In this document: piece after piece, positions 9,663 to 21,538 of the stretch
Layout of the letters: each line of letters begins with the position of its first letter
Position numbering within the stretch: position 1 is the stretch's first letter
Source of the DNA: Lathyrus oleraceus
Taxonomy: Eukaryota; Streptophyta; Magnoliopsida; Fabales; Fabaceae
Reading direction: 5' to 3'
Length of the DNA stretch: 64,000 nucleotides
Assembly (NCBI RefSeq): GCF_024323335.1
Contig: NC_066581.1
Location: forward strand, 30,872,699 to 30,936,698
Made by a program: the position numbers and the translations under genes
The notes under the pieces: generated by a model
Told to the model about the DNA's origin: nothing
The model's input: the letters and a program-made list of their open reading frames with translations, nothing else
Databases searched by the model: none

Positions 9663-12600
9663 AAGTGATCTCGCGGTACCCACTATGAACAGTTCTGTTA
9701 TGGCTCAGTACGATTTCAATAATCCCATCTACCAAGCTGAAGAGGAGAGTGAGGAAGACTGTGAACTCCCTAAAGAGCTGGTCAGATTGTTGAAGCAAGA
9801 GGAAAGGGTCATCCAACCTCATCAGGAAGAGTTGGAGATTGTTAATCTTGGTACTGAGGACGCCAAAAGGGATATTAAGATCGGGGCTGCTTTGAAGACA
9901 GAGGTCAAGAGCAGGTTGATTGAGATGCTGAGAGAGTATGTGGATATATTCGCCTGGTCTTATCAAGATATGCCTGGGTTGGATACTGACATTGTGGTGC
10001 ATAGACTACCTCTCAGAGAAGAGTGCCCTTCGGTCAAGCAGAAGCTTCGGAGAACGAGTCCTGATATGGCTGTTAAGATCAAGGAAGAGGTTCAGAAGCA
10101 GTTCGATGCGGGTTTCTTGTCAGTGACCACTTATCCCCCGTGGGTGGCCAACATCGTTCCCGTGCCGAAGAAGGATGGCAAAGTCAGAATGTGTGTCGAT
10201 TATCGGGATCTGAACAGAGCGAGTCCGAAAGATGATTTCCCATTACCTCACATTGATATATTGGTGGATAATACGGCTCAATCCTCGGTATTCTCTTTCA
10301 TGGATGGTTTCTCTGGATATAATCAGATCAAGATGGCGCCAGAGGACATGGAAAAGACGACATTCATTACACCTTAGGGCACGTTTTGCTATAAAGTAAT
10401 GCCATTTGGGCTGAAGAATGTCGGTGCTACCTATCAGAGGGCAATGACGACTCTCTTTCATGACATGATGCACAAAGAGATCGAAGTGTATGTGGATGAT
10501 ATGATTGCGAAGTCGCAAACAGAAGAGGAGCACCTGGTCAATTTGCAGAAGTTGTTTGATCGGTTGAGAAAGTTCAAACTGAGGCTGAACCCGAACAAGT
10601 GTACGTTTGGTGTGAGATCTGGGAAGCTGCTAGGCTTCATTGTCAGTGAGAAAGGGATTGAGGTTGATCCAGCAAAAGTCAAAGCTATTCGAGAAATGCC
10701 TGAACCGAAAACAGAGAAGCAGGTTCGTGGGTTTTTAGGGAGATTGAACTACATTGCAAGGTTTGTATCTCACCTAACTGCCACGTGTGAACCGATATTC
10801 AAATTGCTGAGAAAGAATCAAGCAATCAGGTGGAACGATGACTGTCAGAAAGCTTTTGACAAGATAAAAGAGTATTTACAGAAACCTCCAATCCTGATTC
10901 CTCCAGTTCCTGGGAGACCTCTGATAATGTACCTGTCAGTGACCGAGAACTCAATGGGGTGTGTATTGGGACAGCATGACGAGTCTGGTCGAAAAGAGCA
11001 TGCCATATACTACCTTAGCAAAAAGTTTACCGACTGTGAAATCAAATATTCACAGCTTGAGAAAACTTGCTGTGCTTTGGCCTGGGTTGCTCGCCGACTG
11101 AGGCAGTATATGTTGAATCATACTACCTTGTTGATTTCTAAGATGGATCCAGTAAAGTACATCTTTGAGAAGCCGGCTCTCACTGGACGTGTTGCCCGTT
11201 GGCAGATGATTTTAATAGAGTATGATATTCAGTACACGTCGCAGAAGGCCATCAAAGGTAGTATTTTGTCAGACTACCTCGCCGAGCAACCGATTGATGA
11301 TTATCAACCTATGATGTTTGAATTCCCTGATGAAGACATCATGTATCTTAAGATGAAAGACTGTAAAGAGCCTCTTGTCGAGGAAGGACCGGATCCTGAC
11401 GACAAGTGGACATTGATGTTTGATGGGGCCGTGAATGTGAATGGTAACGGTGTTGGTGCAGTGCTTATCAATCCAAAAGGTACTCATATACCCTTTTCTT
11501 CCAGATTGACCTTTGACGTCACCAACAACGAAGCTGAGTATGAGGCTTGTATCATGGGGATAGAAGAAGCTATTGATTTGAGGATCAAGACGCTTGACAT
11601 ATATGGAGATTCCGCTCTGGTGATCAATCAGGTCAATGGAGATTGGAATACTAACAAGCCGCATTTGATTCCGTATAGAGATTACACCAGAAGAATACTG
11701 ACGTTCTTCAAGAAGGTGAAGTTGTATCACGTCCCCCGGGATGAGAATCAGATGGCTGATGCCTTGGCTACTTTGTCTTCTATGATCAAAGTTCATTGGT
11801 GGAATCATGTGCCCCATGTTGCGGTGAATCGACTCGAGAGGCCTGCATATGTGTTTGCAGCCGAGTCTGTTGTTGATGAGAAGCCGTGGTATTATGATAT
11901 CAAGAACTTCCTCAAAAGCCAGGAGTATCCTGAAGGTGCGTCAAAGAATGACAAGAAAACCCTAAGAAGGCTAGCTGGAAGCTTTTATTTGAATCAGGAT
12001 GATGTGCTGTATAAGAGGAATTTTGACATGGTCTTGCTCAGATGCGTGGATAGACACGAAGCAGACATGTTGATGCAGGAAGTGCATGAAGGTTCGTTTG
12101 GTACCCATGCTGGTGGTCATGCAATGTCAAAGAAATTGTTGAGAGCCGGTTATTACTGGATGACTATTGAATCCGATTGTTTCAAGTATGCTCGGAAATG
12201 CCATAAGTGTCAAATTTATGCTGATAAGGTGCATGTACCACCAAGCCCTCTGAATGTCATGAACTCGCCTTGGTCGTTCGCCATGTGGGGCATTGATATG
12301 ATTGGGAAGATTGAGCCTACTGCTTCTAATGGACATCGCTTCATCCTGGTCGCGATTGATTACTTCACCAAATGGGTGGAAGCAGCTTCCTATGCTAATG
12401 TTACCAAACAAGTGGTTGCCCGGTTCATCAAGAAAGAAATCATCTGTCGTTATGGGGTTCCTAAGAGAATCATCACTGATAATGGTTCGAATCTCAATAA
12501 CAAGATGATGAAAGAACTTTGTAGAGATTTCAAGATTGAACATCACAATTCTTCTCCTTACAGACCGAAGATGAATGGTGTTGTAGAGGCGGCAAACAAG

Positions 12601-13137
12601 AACATCAAGAAGATTGTGCAGAAGATGGTCGTGACGTACAAGGATTGGCATGAGATGCTGCCTTTCGCTTTGCATGGGTACCGTACCTCAGTACGTACGT
12701 CGACCGGGGCAACCCCGTACTCCCTTGTGTATGGTATGGAAGCAGTCCTACCGGTTGAAGTGGAGATCCCTTCTCTGAGGGTTTTGTTAGATGTCAAGCT
12801 GGACGAAGCCGAGTGGATTCGAACAAGGTTTAACGAGTTAAGCCTTATCGAAGAGAGACAGCTAGTAGCTGTTTGCCATGGGCAGTTGTATCAAAGAAGG
12901 ATGAAGAGAGCCTTTGATCAGAAAGTGCGCCCTCGAAGCTATCAAACTGGTGATCTAGTTTTGAAGAGGATCCTTCCTCCCGGTACAGATAACAGGGGCA
13001 AGTGGACTCCTAATTACGAAGGTCCGTATGTTGTTAAGAACGTCTTCTCCGGCGGAGCCTTGATGCTTACAACTATGGATGGTGAAGATTTTCCGTCGCC
13101 TGTTAACTCAGATGTAGTCAAAAAATACTTCGCATAA
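9663..13137 (+). pseudogene. pol: Element A pol (RT, RNase H, archaeal-type RNase H, integrase) with one nonsense codon
   Basis: Domains in order: N-terminal linker 9663-10020; reverse transcriptase about 10020-10680 with the active-site YVDD at 10489-10500; Ty3-type RNase H about 10890-11270; a second, archaeal-type RNase H about 11400-11800 (starts WTLMFDGAVN), a hallmark of the Tat lineage; integrase zinc region about 12040-12230 (ends CHKCQ), catalytic core about 12250-12630 (GIDMIG, TDNG, VVEAAN supply the D, D and E), and a C-terminal domain to 13134. The frame is open throughout except TAG at 10375-10377, inside reverse transcriptase before YVDD, where element D has TGG (Trp). One G-to-A change therefore truncates the polymerase to its N-terminal third. 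No frameshift was found, so loss of function looks recent. Confidence 0.92.
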
Positions 13138-13146
13138 GTTGACCCG

Positions 13147-13345
13147 CTGGACAAAAAGAATAAAAGAGTCCAGGCAAAAAAGGGCATCCCGGCGAACCAA
13201 AAAAAAAACAGAAAGAAAAGGGTTCGGGCAAAAATTAGGGATAAAAACGAAAAGAATTTGTACACCCGCTAAGTCGAAAACCCGCAAGGGCGGCTTAGGC
13301 AAAAATGGGTATCCCGGTGGATTGAAAACCCGAAAGGGCGATCCA
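13147..13345 (+). other. Array of four RNA hairpins just after element A pol
   Basis: Stem arms: CTGGAC/GTCCAG (13147-13173); CGAACC/GGTTCG (13193-13226); CTAAGTCG/CGGCTTAG (13269-13298); TGGATTG/CGATCCA (13318-13345). Hairpins 3 and 4 also hold an inner CCC/GGG stem closed by GNRA loops (GCAA and GAAA). Each hairpin is followed by GGCAAAA. Equivalent hairpins lie at the same place in B and D. Confidence 0.7.
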
Positions 13346-15099
13346 GGCAAAAGAGGGATTAAAACGAAGACTACAGTCTGAGTTATCTGTACTTCATCGC
13401 GCTTCGTTATCTGCCATCTCGAAAGATGTGATCGGTCTAGTCATTCTTCTCAGAAAGCATGGAAGTTGGGAGGAAAACTGAGGATCTGTGAGTTATAACA
13501 GAATTGGGAAATAGTGGATGCCTTGTTCACATTGCCATTAGGATAGATTTTTCCTTTTTGTGCGTAATTACCTCTTTCTAGGAATTGCTTCCTGATGTAT
13601 TCGCCTTTTCAGGCCCATTTTCAAATCAATAAAAGTCGTTATTCAGATAAATAGCTCTCTTGTTTTTATTTTACTGTTTTGTTTGCAAAAACGTCCGAAT
13701 TTTTGATAAACATTGCATATAAAAAACATGAAGGCTACACAATAACTCGCAGAAAGATAAAACATTTGAAAATCATTCTGAATGTTGAGGACACTTGAGC
13801 GTATCTTGTCCATGTATCCCTTGGGGGCATTTTGTTGAGCTGTTTTGAAGGTTGTCATCTGTGAGGACGTTTCCCAGCAGTTATTTCCCCAAGCAAGTAT
13901 GAGGGCTTTCAGAGCTATTCTCCCCTGCAGAGATGCCTTGGATAGTGCCTTCTATCCCCTGCAGATTTAAGAATTGCCTATCCCCAACAGGCCCGGAAGT
14001 GGGTTTACTCCCCAGCGAATATTTCCCCAGTTGAGATCCCCACTGAGTTGGAAGGATAGTGTATCCCAGCGAAGGTATCAGTAGTGGAGAGTCTCCCCAG
14101 CAGTCAGGTTTGAAGTATTGTTATCCCCAGCGTGGTTGTGAGCGCTCATCCCCAAGAGGGTTGTGGATGTCTTTCTCCAGCGTGGTCTGGTATATTGCTT
14201 TCCCTACCAGAGTCATGCTCTTCCTCGGCAGGGTGGTGTGTTATCCCCAACGGAGTTGCTTTCCCTAGCAGATCTCCCGAGCAGAGATTTGTGTTGATGG
14301 TTTTCCCCAGCAAGTTCCCCAAGTGGATCCGGTTCGGTGAAGATTATCTCCAGCAAAGTTCATCCTACCTGTTGGTTGAGTTTTCCCCAGCGGAGTAGCA
14401 TTTATTTCCCCAAAGCAGAGTTTATCCTACCTGTGGATTGACGGCTCTCCCCAATGAAGTCGCCTGGTTTGCTCCCCAATACGCCTGGTTTATTCCCCAG
14501 CGAGTTGTCTTGTTTAGTCCTCAGCAAAGTCGCATTTGTTTGTTCCCCAAGCGGAGTCCCCGAGTGGATTGGGTCCTATGAAGGATGTCCCCAGCGGAGT
14601 CTATCCTTTCCCCAGCAACAGTGTTATTTTTCTCCAGCACGAGTGAGAAGTCGGTGCTCTCCCCGCAGAGTATTCCTCAGTCAGAGTCTCCCCATAGAGT
14701 TGGAGTATCTGATCAGTTGGTTCCCCAGCGGAGTTGTCATCATTTGCATTTTGCATGTAGTAATCATTGCATCCTCAAAATCGCGTAGCATTTCCATCCA
14801 ATATGGAGCATTACGCCACGGAAAAATTCAAACATATGCATTCATGTGTTAAACCTAACCAGATCATGTCCCCGGCAGAGGCGGATCATTTGTTCAACGT
14901 CTTTACAACACAGTTGCTACAGTTGCTCCTGACAGCATGCAGTATTGATACCCCCCAGAGAGGTTTATTTCCTCACCCGCGTGTGAAAGAAAGCCTGTTT
15001 CTCCCCAGTGAGACCCCCAACAAGTGGTTAGCCTTGCCTTGATTTATGTAGATGTCATCCTTGTGATACCCGTGAGTGTCGTGTCAGCACCCGCGTGTG
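13346..15099 (+). repeat. Element A 3' UTR, part 1: rich in TCCCCAGCRGAGT motifs
   Basis: No coding sequence. From about 13870 the motif TCCCCAGCRGAGT and degraded forms recur every 30-60 bases; clear cases are near 14382, 14590 and 14722. The motif is the reverse complement of the PBS core (GACTCTGCTGGGGA). A possible polyadenylation signal AATAAA occurs at about 13627. ORFs here are by-products of the repeats. Confidence 0.7.
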
Positions 15100-16500
15100 T
15101 TCCTTTCCTTGGTGTCGGTAAACACCATCTTTCGGTGTCGGTAAACATCAAGTCTTACCCAGTCATTCGTTAATGTCTGGTCTCCTTTTGATGTCGGTAA
15201 ACATCATCTTTTGATGTTCGTAATACCCTTGTTTCTCCTCAGCAGAGTTACCTCTCCGTTGGTTTCGATAAACGCTGAGTTTTTCTCAGTCGTCGTTGAC
15301 GTCTGATTGTATCCTATTCCCCAGTCATTCATTAATGTCTGGTCGATCCCCAGTCAGAGTTCCCCAGTAGAGTCGTCGGTAAACGTCCTGTCTGGTCACC
15401 TTTCTCCGTTGGTGTCGATAAACGTCGAGCTTCTCCCGTTCGTCCGTTGACGTATAGTGGTACCCTTCCCCACAGGTCATCCGTTGATGTCTGGTCACCC
15501 TCTCCGTTGGTCTCGATAAACGTTGAGTTTTTGCCTAGTCGTCCGCTGACGTCTAGTTGTGCATCTTTCCCAGCAGTACTTACCTCTCCGTTGGTTTTGA
15601 TAAACGTTGAGATTTTCCTGTGCGTCCGTTGACGTATAGTTGCATGTTCCCCACAGATCATTTGCTAATGTCTGTTGATTCCCCAAAGAGTCACCTCTCC
15701 GTTGGTGTCGGTAAACGTCGAGTTTTTTCCAATCGTTCATTGACGTTTGGTTGAGTTATATTTGCTCTCCCCAGAAGAGTTTTACCTCTCCGTTGGTTTC
15801 GATAAACGTTGAGTTTTTCCTATTCGTTCGTTGACGTATAGTGACATATTTCCCCTTTGAGTTACTTCTCCGTTGGTTTCGATAAACGATGAGTTTTTCC
15901 CAATCGTCCGTTGATGTTTGGTTGTGTTAACTTTTCCCCAGTGTTCACCTTCTCCGTTGGTGTCGATAAACGTCGAGCTTCTCCTTCTCCGTTGGTGTCG
16001 ATAAACGTCGAGCTTCTCCTTCTCCGTTGGTGTCGATAAACGTCGAGTTTCACCTTCTCCGTTGGTGTCGATAAACGTTGAGTTTCACCTTCTCCGTTGG
16101 TGTCGATAAATGTCGAGCTTCTCCTTCTCCGTTGGTGTCGATAAACGTCGAGCTTCTCCTTCTCCGTTGGTGTCGATAAACGTCGAGTTTCACCTTCTCC
16201 GTTGGTGTCGATAAACGTCGAGCTTCTCCCGTTCATCCGTTGACGTCTGGTTGAGTCTTCCCATTCATCCGTTGATGTCTGGCCACCTCTCCGTTGGTTT
16301 TGATAAACCTCGAGTTTTTCCTGGTCGTCCCCAGTAGAGTTACCTCTCCGTTGGTTTCGATAAACGATGAGTTTTTCCCACTATGTCCGCTGACATATGG
16401 TTGTATCTTTCCCAGTCATTCATTAATGTTGGGTTACCTCTCCGTTGGTTTCGATAAACATTGAGTTTTTCCTAGTCGTCCGTTGGCGTCTGGCTGTGAT
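15100..16500 (+). repeat. Element A 3' UTR, part 2: CCGTTGGTNTCGATAAACG repeats
   Basis: Irregular repeats of two short modules, CTCCGTTGGTGTCGATAAACG and CGTCCGTTGACGTCTGG, with occasional TCCCCAGTAGAGT motifs (15361-15373, 16330-16342). A regular tandem block is embedded at 15951-16230. Long minus-strand frames in this region come from the repeat unit and are not genes. Confidence 0.8.
15951..16230 (+). repeat. 35-bp tandem repeat, 8 units
   Basis: Units start with TCTCCGTTGG at 15951, 15986, 16021, 16056, 16091, 16126, 16161 and 16196, an exact 35-bp period. Unit tails alternate between GCTTCTCC and GTTTCACC; units 1-3 and 5-7 follow the same order, hinting at a four-unit (140-bp) duplication. 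Confidence 0.93.
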
Positions 16501-16707
16501 TGCTATTCCCATGCATCGTCTTCCGATGTCTGGATGTCACCTGTGAAAAGATCAAAATCCCCAGTAAATAAATATCAGATCCCAGTGGATGTTTCCGTTG
16601 GTGGATCCCCGCAGTGTGCAAATTTCTACGGTTCTTGGTATTCAATCCCTGTTTACCCTGAAAGTCTGACAACCGTTGCTCTCATCCGTTCGGGTTCCTA
16701 GTTGATT

Positions 16708-16720
16708 GAATAGGGGCAGC
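16708..16720 (+). other. Polypurine tract of element A
   Basis: GAATAGGGGCAGC abuts the 3' LTR. The same AATAGGGGCA core precedes the 3' LTRs of B (28016-28028, minus) and C (41256-41268). It would prime plus-strand DNA synthesis. Confidence 0.8.
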
Positions 16721-19700
16721 TGTAGCACCTCAAATTTGCACCTCCCATTTTGTACATACATTTTCATTTTAGGTCATTAACATTAGCATTGTCCACTGCA
16801 TAGCATTGCATTGTCCATTTGCCTAGTGCAAGTCATCAGTCAAGACTGGTCAGGAGATCCAGTTGTGCAAGCAAGCAAGTGCATTTCCTATGGAAGCAAA
16901 GCCCTAGGGTTGGTTCATTGAGTTCATATGACCTAGGGATCATTTTGAAGTGGTTTGGCCAAAGATTGGATGATCAAAGCTCAACAGTCAAGCTGAGATT
17001 CATCTGAAACCCTAGAAAGTCAACCAAAGTCAACTGTGCATTCAACCATGGATTTGAAGGTGGGAGATGGTTAGAGAGGCCTCATTCATGTCCATACAAG
17101 TCTCATTTGGCATTTCAAACATCAACATTGAAGAATTTGAGGTCAGATGAAAAGTTTCCAAAAATAGTAAGTGACCTGTAATTTGAAATTGCCAAAAATG
17201 GAAAGGTTTTCTCCTCAAGATTACATCATCAAGAAAGCTTCAAATGAAATTTTGTCCAACATGAAAGTTGAAGGTTTTGCTCTCACCTTTCCAAAAAGTC
17301 AAGGAACATGAATTTCTCATGTATGGTTGAAAAGTTATGGATCAATCATGGTCAAGATAATTTGAACTTCACAAGGGGATAACTTTCACACCAAAAGGCC
17401 AAATGAGATGGTTCTTTTTGGAACATTTCTATCTTGATCTCTACTATCCAAAACATACATCAAAAACCATGCATTTCCATCACAAAATTTTGGCATTTTT
17501 CATTTGCAATTTGGAGGGAAAAATCTAATTTGAAAAATAGGCATTGGCTTTACACTTTTTCACTTGCATTTGCCTCCTAACAACATTTGAAGTGGATTTG
17601 GCTCAAAAACCGTGTACTGTAGCATCCCTTTCATGCACATGAGGGGTGAATTGCACATTTGTACTAACACTTGCATTTCACTTAATCTAATTGCATTTGG
17701 TTAATTGTGATTAGTAACTTCATTAGTCCATCATATATAAGGATAATCATAACAGAAAATCTGGTTAACACTTCATTTTGCTCAGATCTAGATCCAATTG
17801 CATAATCTTCGTTTTTTGCTCTCTCATTTTTTCTGCAAGTTTCTTCAAATCCTTTGTTATTTCCTCGATTGAATCATCATCCACAGTGATAATGGAGCTG
17901 GATTGAAGCAAGAATTCATCATTTTCGAGCAGAATCTTGAACTGTTGGAGCTTAGCATCATTCATGGCAGTTGCGAATTTGAGCTACATCAAGCATAATT
18001 GAGCAATAATCCTTCATCCATTCATCTACCTAAGCCTTGAGGAGCTTCTGTTTGCGCCTGGCCAAGCCTGAAAACTACAAATCCAGTTCTGCATCTCTTT
18101 GAAGGTTAGGATTCGAATCTTGTAATTCTTGAAATCATGATATGCATTTTGTAGATCTTTGATCCCTGAGTATGCTGAGCTTTGTCTCGTTGATTTTCAT
18201 CCAGAAATGAATAAGTTATGTTGAATATAAGTTTGATGTGTGAATCTTATTTTGTTCGATCCGTTCATGTTAGTGAGAATTAGGATAAATTGAGTTTAGA
18301 TTGTTGATGTACGTGCAAAGACGAGTGCAATGGTGTATTGTTTGTGAATTTCTGTGACAAATGTTCTTGACCTGGAAATTTTGTGATGAATGTGTATGAA
18401 CATGAAGAACATTTAGGGTTTTGAGTCCAGGAACGTGTTAGATCTTTGCCTCGCCCGTTTGCATGCGTTTTAGTGTTTCCGCTCATGTATTGGTACGCGT
18501 GGACATTACATGGCGTGATGATTAGTCCAGACTGGTTGGCGCTGCCACATCAGCTTTAATGAAACGGTGAGTTTCATTGGAAGCGCGCCTTGGTTCAAAT
18601 TGTTGGCCAGTTCGATAATTGGCTGAAGCAATTTCACATAAGCGTTTTGCATTTTATTCTTTGACCACCATGCCATTTCATGTACATGCTTTCATGTTTT
18701 TTTTATTTTTTCCATTCATTCAAAAATTCATATCTCCATGAATATTTGTCCAATTGGCCTGAGATTTTTTGCAAGATGTTCCTTATCATGTCTACTATTT
18801 TTTGATGTTTTTTCCAGAAATTGTGCACGCATGGATTTTAATTTTGGCTAGGGATTGTGTGTACATGTGTTTTCTTGACATGCCTTCCATTTTGATTGTG
18901 AAATGATGAGTTTCTATCCAATGCTCTTGAAACTTTGCATGCTTAAACTAGACACATCTAGGGATTTTGTGGTATAGAGTTTGTATTTTTAGCATTTCTG
19001 GATGTTGAGATATGATATGATTAATGTAGGTGTGACAATGTGTGTCACACCTTTTCTTGCTTGACTTGAGGAATTTATTTTCCATGCCATTTAAATGCCA
19101 ATTGATGAGATTTTTTGTGTGATGATTCTTCTGGATGTTAGGATTACTCATGAATTTTGGTAGAATTTTTGAATGCATTTCCAATTTGTTTGAGATTTTC
19201 TTTGCTGGTTGGTCATGTTTGGACTTTTGAAGAGTCATGAACTTAGATGATTTGTGAAATGATGGATGTATATCCTATGAACCTGAAATTTTGCACATGT
19301 GTTCTAGACACTTTGAAGTTTGTTTTGGCTTTGATTGGAATCATTTATCATGTTTAGATTCTGTTTTTAGGCTTGTGTGAACTTGATGTATGAAATTGTG
19401 CCTCATTTGAGCCTATTTTGGTTGCCTTGCCTTAGGGAATTTTATTGCCATGCTTATACTTGTCCAAATGCATTGAATTTTGGTATGATGATCATGTGAT
19501 GTGTGCTGTTTAACCATGATTTTTCTTGAGATTTTTTGAATCATTTTTGAATTGATGTGGATTGGTTCATTCTTTTTGCTTCAATGAGCTTTCAACTTGC
19601 ATGCTTTGCCTTATGTGCTTTGTGAAATGAAATTGGTGTATGATATGAATGTGAGACCACTTGTACATTGTTCCTAATTGATTGAGCTTGATTCTTGCCA

Positions 19701-21538
19701 ATTTTCATGTTCTGTTTTGGTTTATTTCTCCCTCTTTGACCCTAGGCCTTGTCCTAGTGGTTAGTGCTTATGTTTGAGTTGTGTTTTCAGGACAAGAAGC
19801 ATATGGCCTTGAGGAGTTTGATTCAATTGCTCATTTGGATTGATATTTGATTGATGTTGATTAACATTAAGTTGTTTTGTAGGTGGATTAGCTCCTTTGA
19901 GTTAAGCTTGTGCTTTGCTTGATGCATTGCTTGTTGTCTGTTTGTACAGTTAACTGTTGACTTCTAGTCTGTCTGTTTGACTTTATGAGTTGTGTATTGA
20001 CTGAGTTAGATTGTTTTCAGGTACCTTAGTTGCTAAAGTTCATTGTGAACTTGCTTTGGCTTTGCTTGAAAGCTTGAGCATTGAGGTATAATTTCTTTTC
20101 TTCATGTAGTCTGGAAGACCTGGCCTGTTACTTGGCCGGACACCTGTCTGAAGCCCTCCTTAAGAGGCAATGCTTGTGTTTGTTTACTTTTGTCCCAAGC
20201 AGGAAAAGACCTTTGATAAGGCAATTGGCAGATAAAAGAGATGTGTAGTCCATCTCCTGCTAGTCAGTGTGTCTTCCTTTTGCTCACATTACATGTTGAT
20301 GCATTGTGGATACTAACCCAAGATCTATAGAGTCATTCACTTGTGGAGAGAGTTCCAACTTTCTGAACTCCCACACCTTCTATCATCTAAAGCTCTCCCA
20401 GGCCGGGATAAGAGCTGTGAAGTCTTATCTTCACTTCCCATTTCATCTGGCTTCACCCTAACTCTCAATGTTAGGGTTAAGAGCTAACATCACCCGATTC
20501 CAGTTGGCTTGTGTTTCACAGCCTAACCTTGTGTGAGCCCACTTTGTTTGTATATAGTGTGTGCTATTTGTGATTGTTTGCTTTGCCTGTGTTGTTTAGG
20601 ATAGCTTGCTCCCTGTGCAAGTTAGATAGAAACTTCAACCTAGGACCATGGTGAATTTGCATGATAACTATTAGGCTCGAGTTAGTCTCCCTTCTAGTTT
20701 GTCATTTCCCAGTCTCTGGTTAGGTTAGAAGTTCTTTCCCTGCGTAGGGGAACTACGTCGCCCTGATCCTCATACCAGATGAGGTACGTAGGCAGGAGAT
20801 GAGCTGATCTCTCCGGGCGCCCTTTTTGCTTTTGTCTCTTTGTGTGTGTTAGGAGATGGATGTAAGCCCAGCGATTGGCATTCCGTATCCTCTTGTTGTG
20901 TGCTTGGAGTCCGATGTAAGTCCAGCGATTGGCATTCGGTTTCCAGTGTGCGTGTGTTTGGTTCGGAGTCTGATGTAAGTCCAGCGATTGGCATTCGGTT
21001 TCCATGTTTGCCTGTTTGTGTGGAGTTTGACGTAAGTCCAGCGATTGGCAGTCGATTTCCTGTGTTGTTCTGTTTGGCGTGCGTTAGCCGAGCTACGAGT
21101 GCTCTGATTCTTCTTTAGTCCGAGAAGATACGTATGCATAGGATGCGATATCCTAGCGAGCACGTTTCCCCCTGTCCGAACTACGTCGACTCTGATGTCT
21201 GTGCCTGACCGACTACGTAGGCCCAGGATGCGATATCCTGCCGAGTTAGTTTCGTTTGTTTTCCTGTGTCTCTTTCAGCCAGTGTTTGATGTTTGAGCAG
21301 TGTTTAGCAACCATTTATCCTTCCTTTTGTGCGTGGATCCCGTCGAGTACGACGGATGCGTAGGGGTGCTAATACCTTCCCTTCGCATAACCGACTCCCG
21401 ATCCCATTCTCTTTGGTCGTGAGACCATGTCTTTTCCAGGTTTACTTCGAGCGTTTCCTTTCCCTCTTTTGGGATAAATAACGCACGGTGGCGGCTCTGT
21501 TGTTTTTTTTTCCCGCCGGTTTTTCGCGTAATGCGACA
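16721..21538 (+). repeat. Element A 3' LTR, 4818 bp
   Basis: Direct copy of 287-5027. TATA box at 17734-17740, palindrome at 19028-19052, hairpin at 20119-20140 (outermost pair lost) and minisatellite at about 20858-21062. It retains about 77 bp missing from the 5' LTR. Confidence 0.95.
19028..19052. repeat. Conserved LTR palindrome (A 3' LTR)
   Basis: Arms AGGTGTGACA and TGTCACACCT around ATGTG, identical to the 5' LTR copy. Confidence 0.85.

Larger units (their letters stand above)
287..21538 (+). mobile_element. Element A: full-length Tat-lineage Ty3/gypsy LTR retrotransposon, 21.25 kb
   Basis: Two direct LTRs (287-5027 and 16721-21538) begin TGTAGCACC and end GCGACA. They bracket a PBS (5030), gag-pro, an intron-like spacer, pol, and a polypurine tract (16708-16720). 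The flanking five bases are CTCAG at 282-286 and CTCAA at 21539-21543, a target duplication with one mismatch. LTR divergence sampled by eye over the first 600 bp is about 14 differences. The 5' LTR lacks about 77 bp (near 2514) that the 3' LTR retains at about 18948-19025; element B's LTR has a counterpart, so this is a deletion in the 5' LTR. No ORF1 is visible between the PBS and gag, unlike element D. Two in-frame nonsense codons (9155 and 10375) break the coding region. Confidence 0.95.

Noticed and set aside
15951..16230. Possible CRISPR array
   Set aside because: Units are contiguous without unique spacers, and the context is a plant retrotransposon.
15862..16236. 124-codon minus-strand frame with repeated TFIDTNGEG-like units
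   Set aside because: Produced by the 35-bp tandem array; period 35 is not a multiple of 3, so the unit is read in changing frames. No gene.
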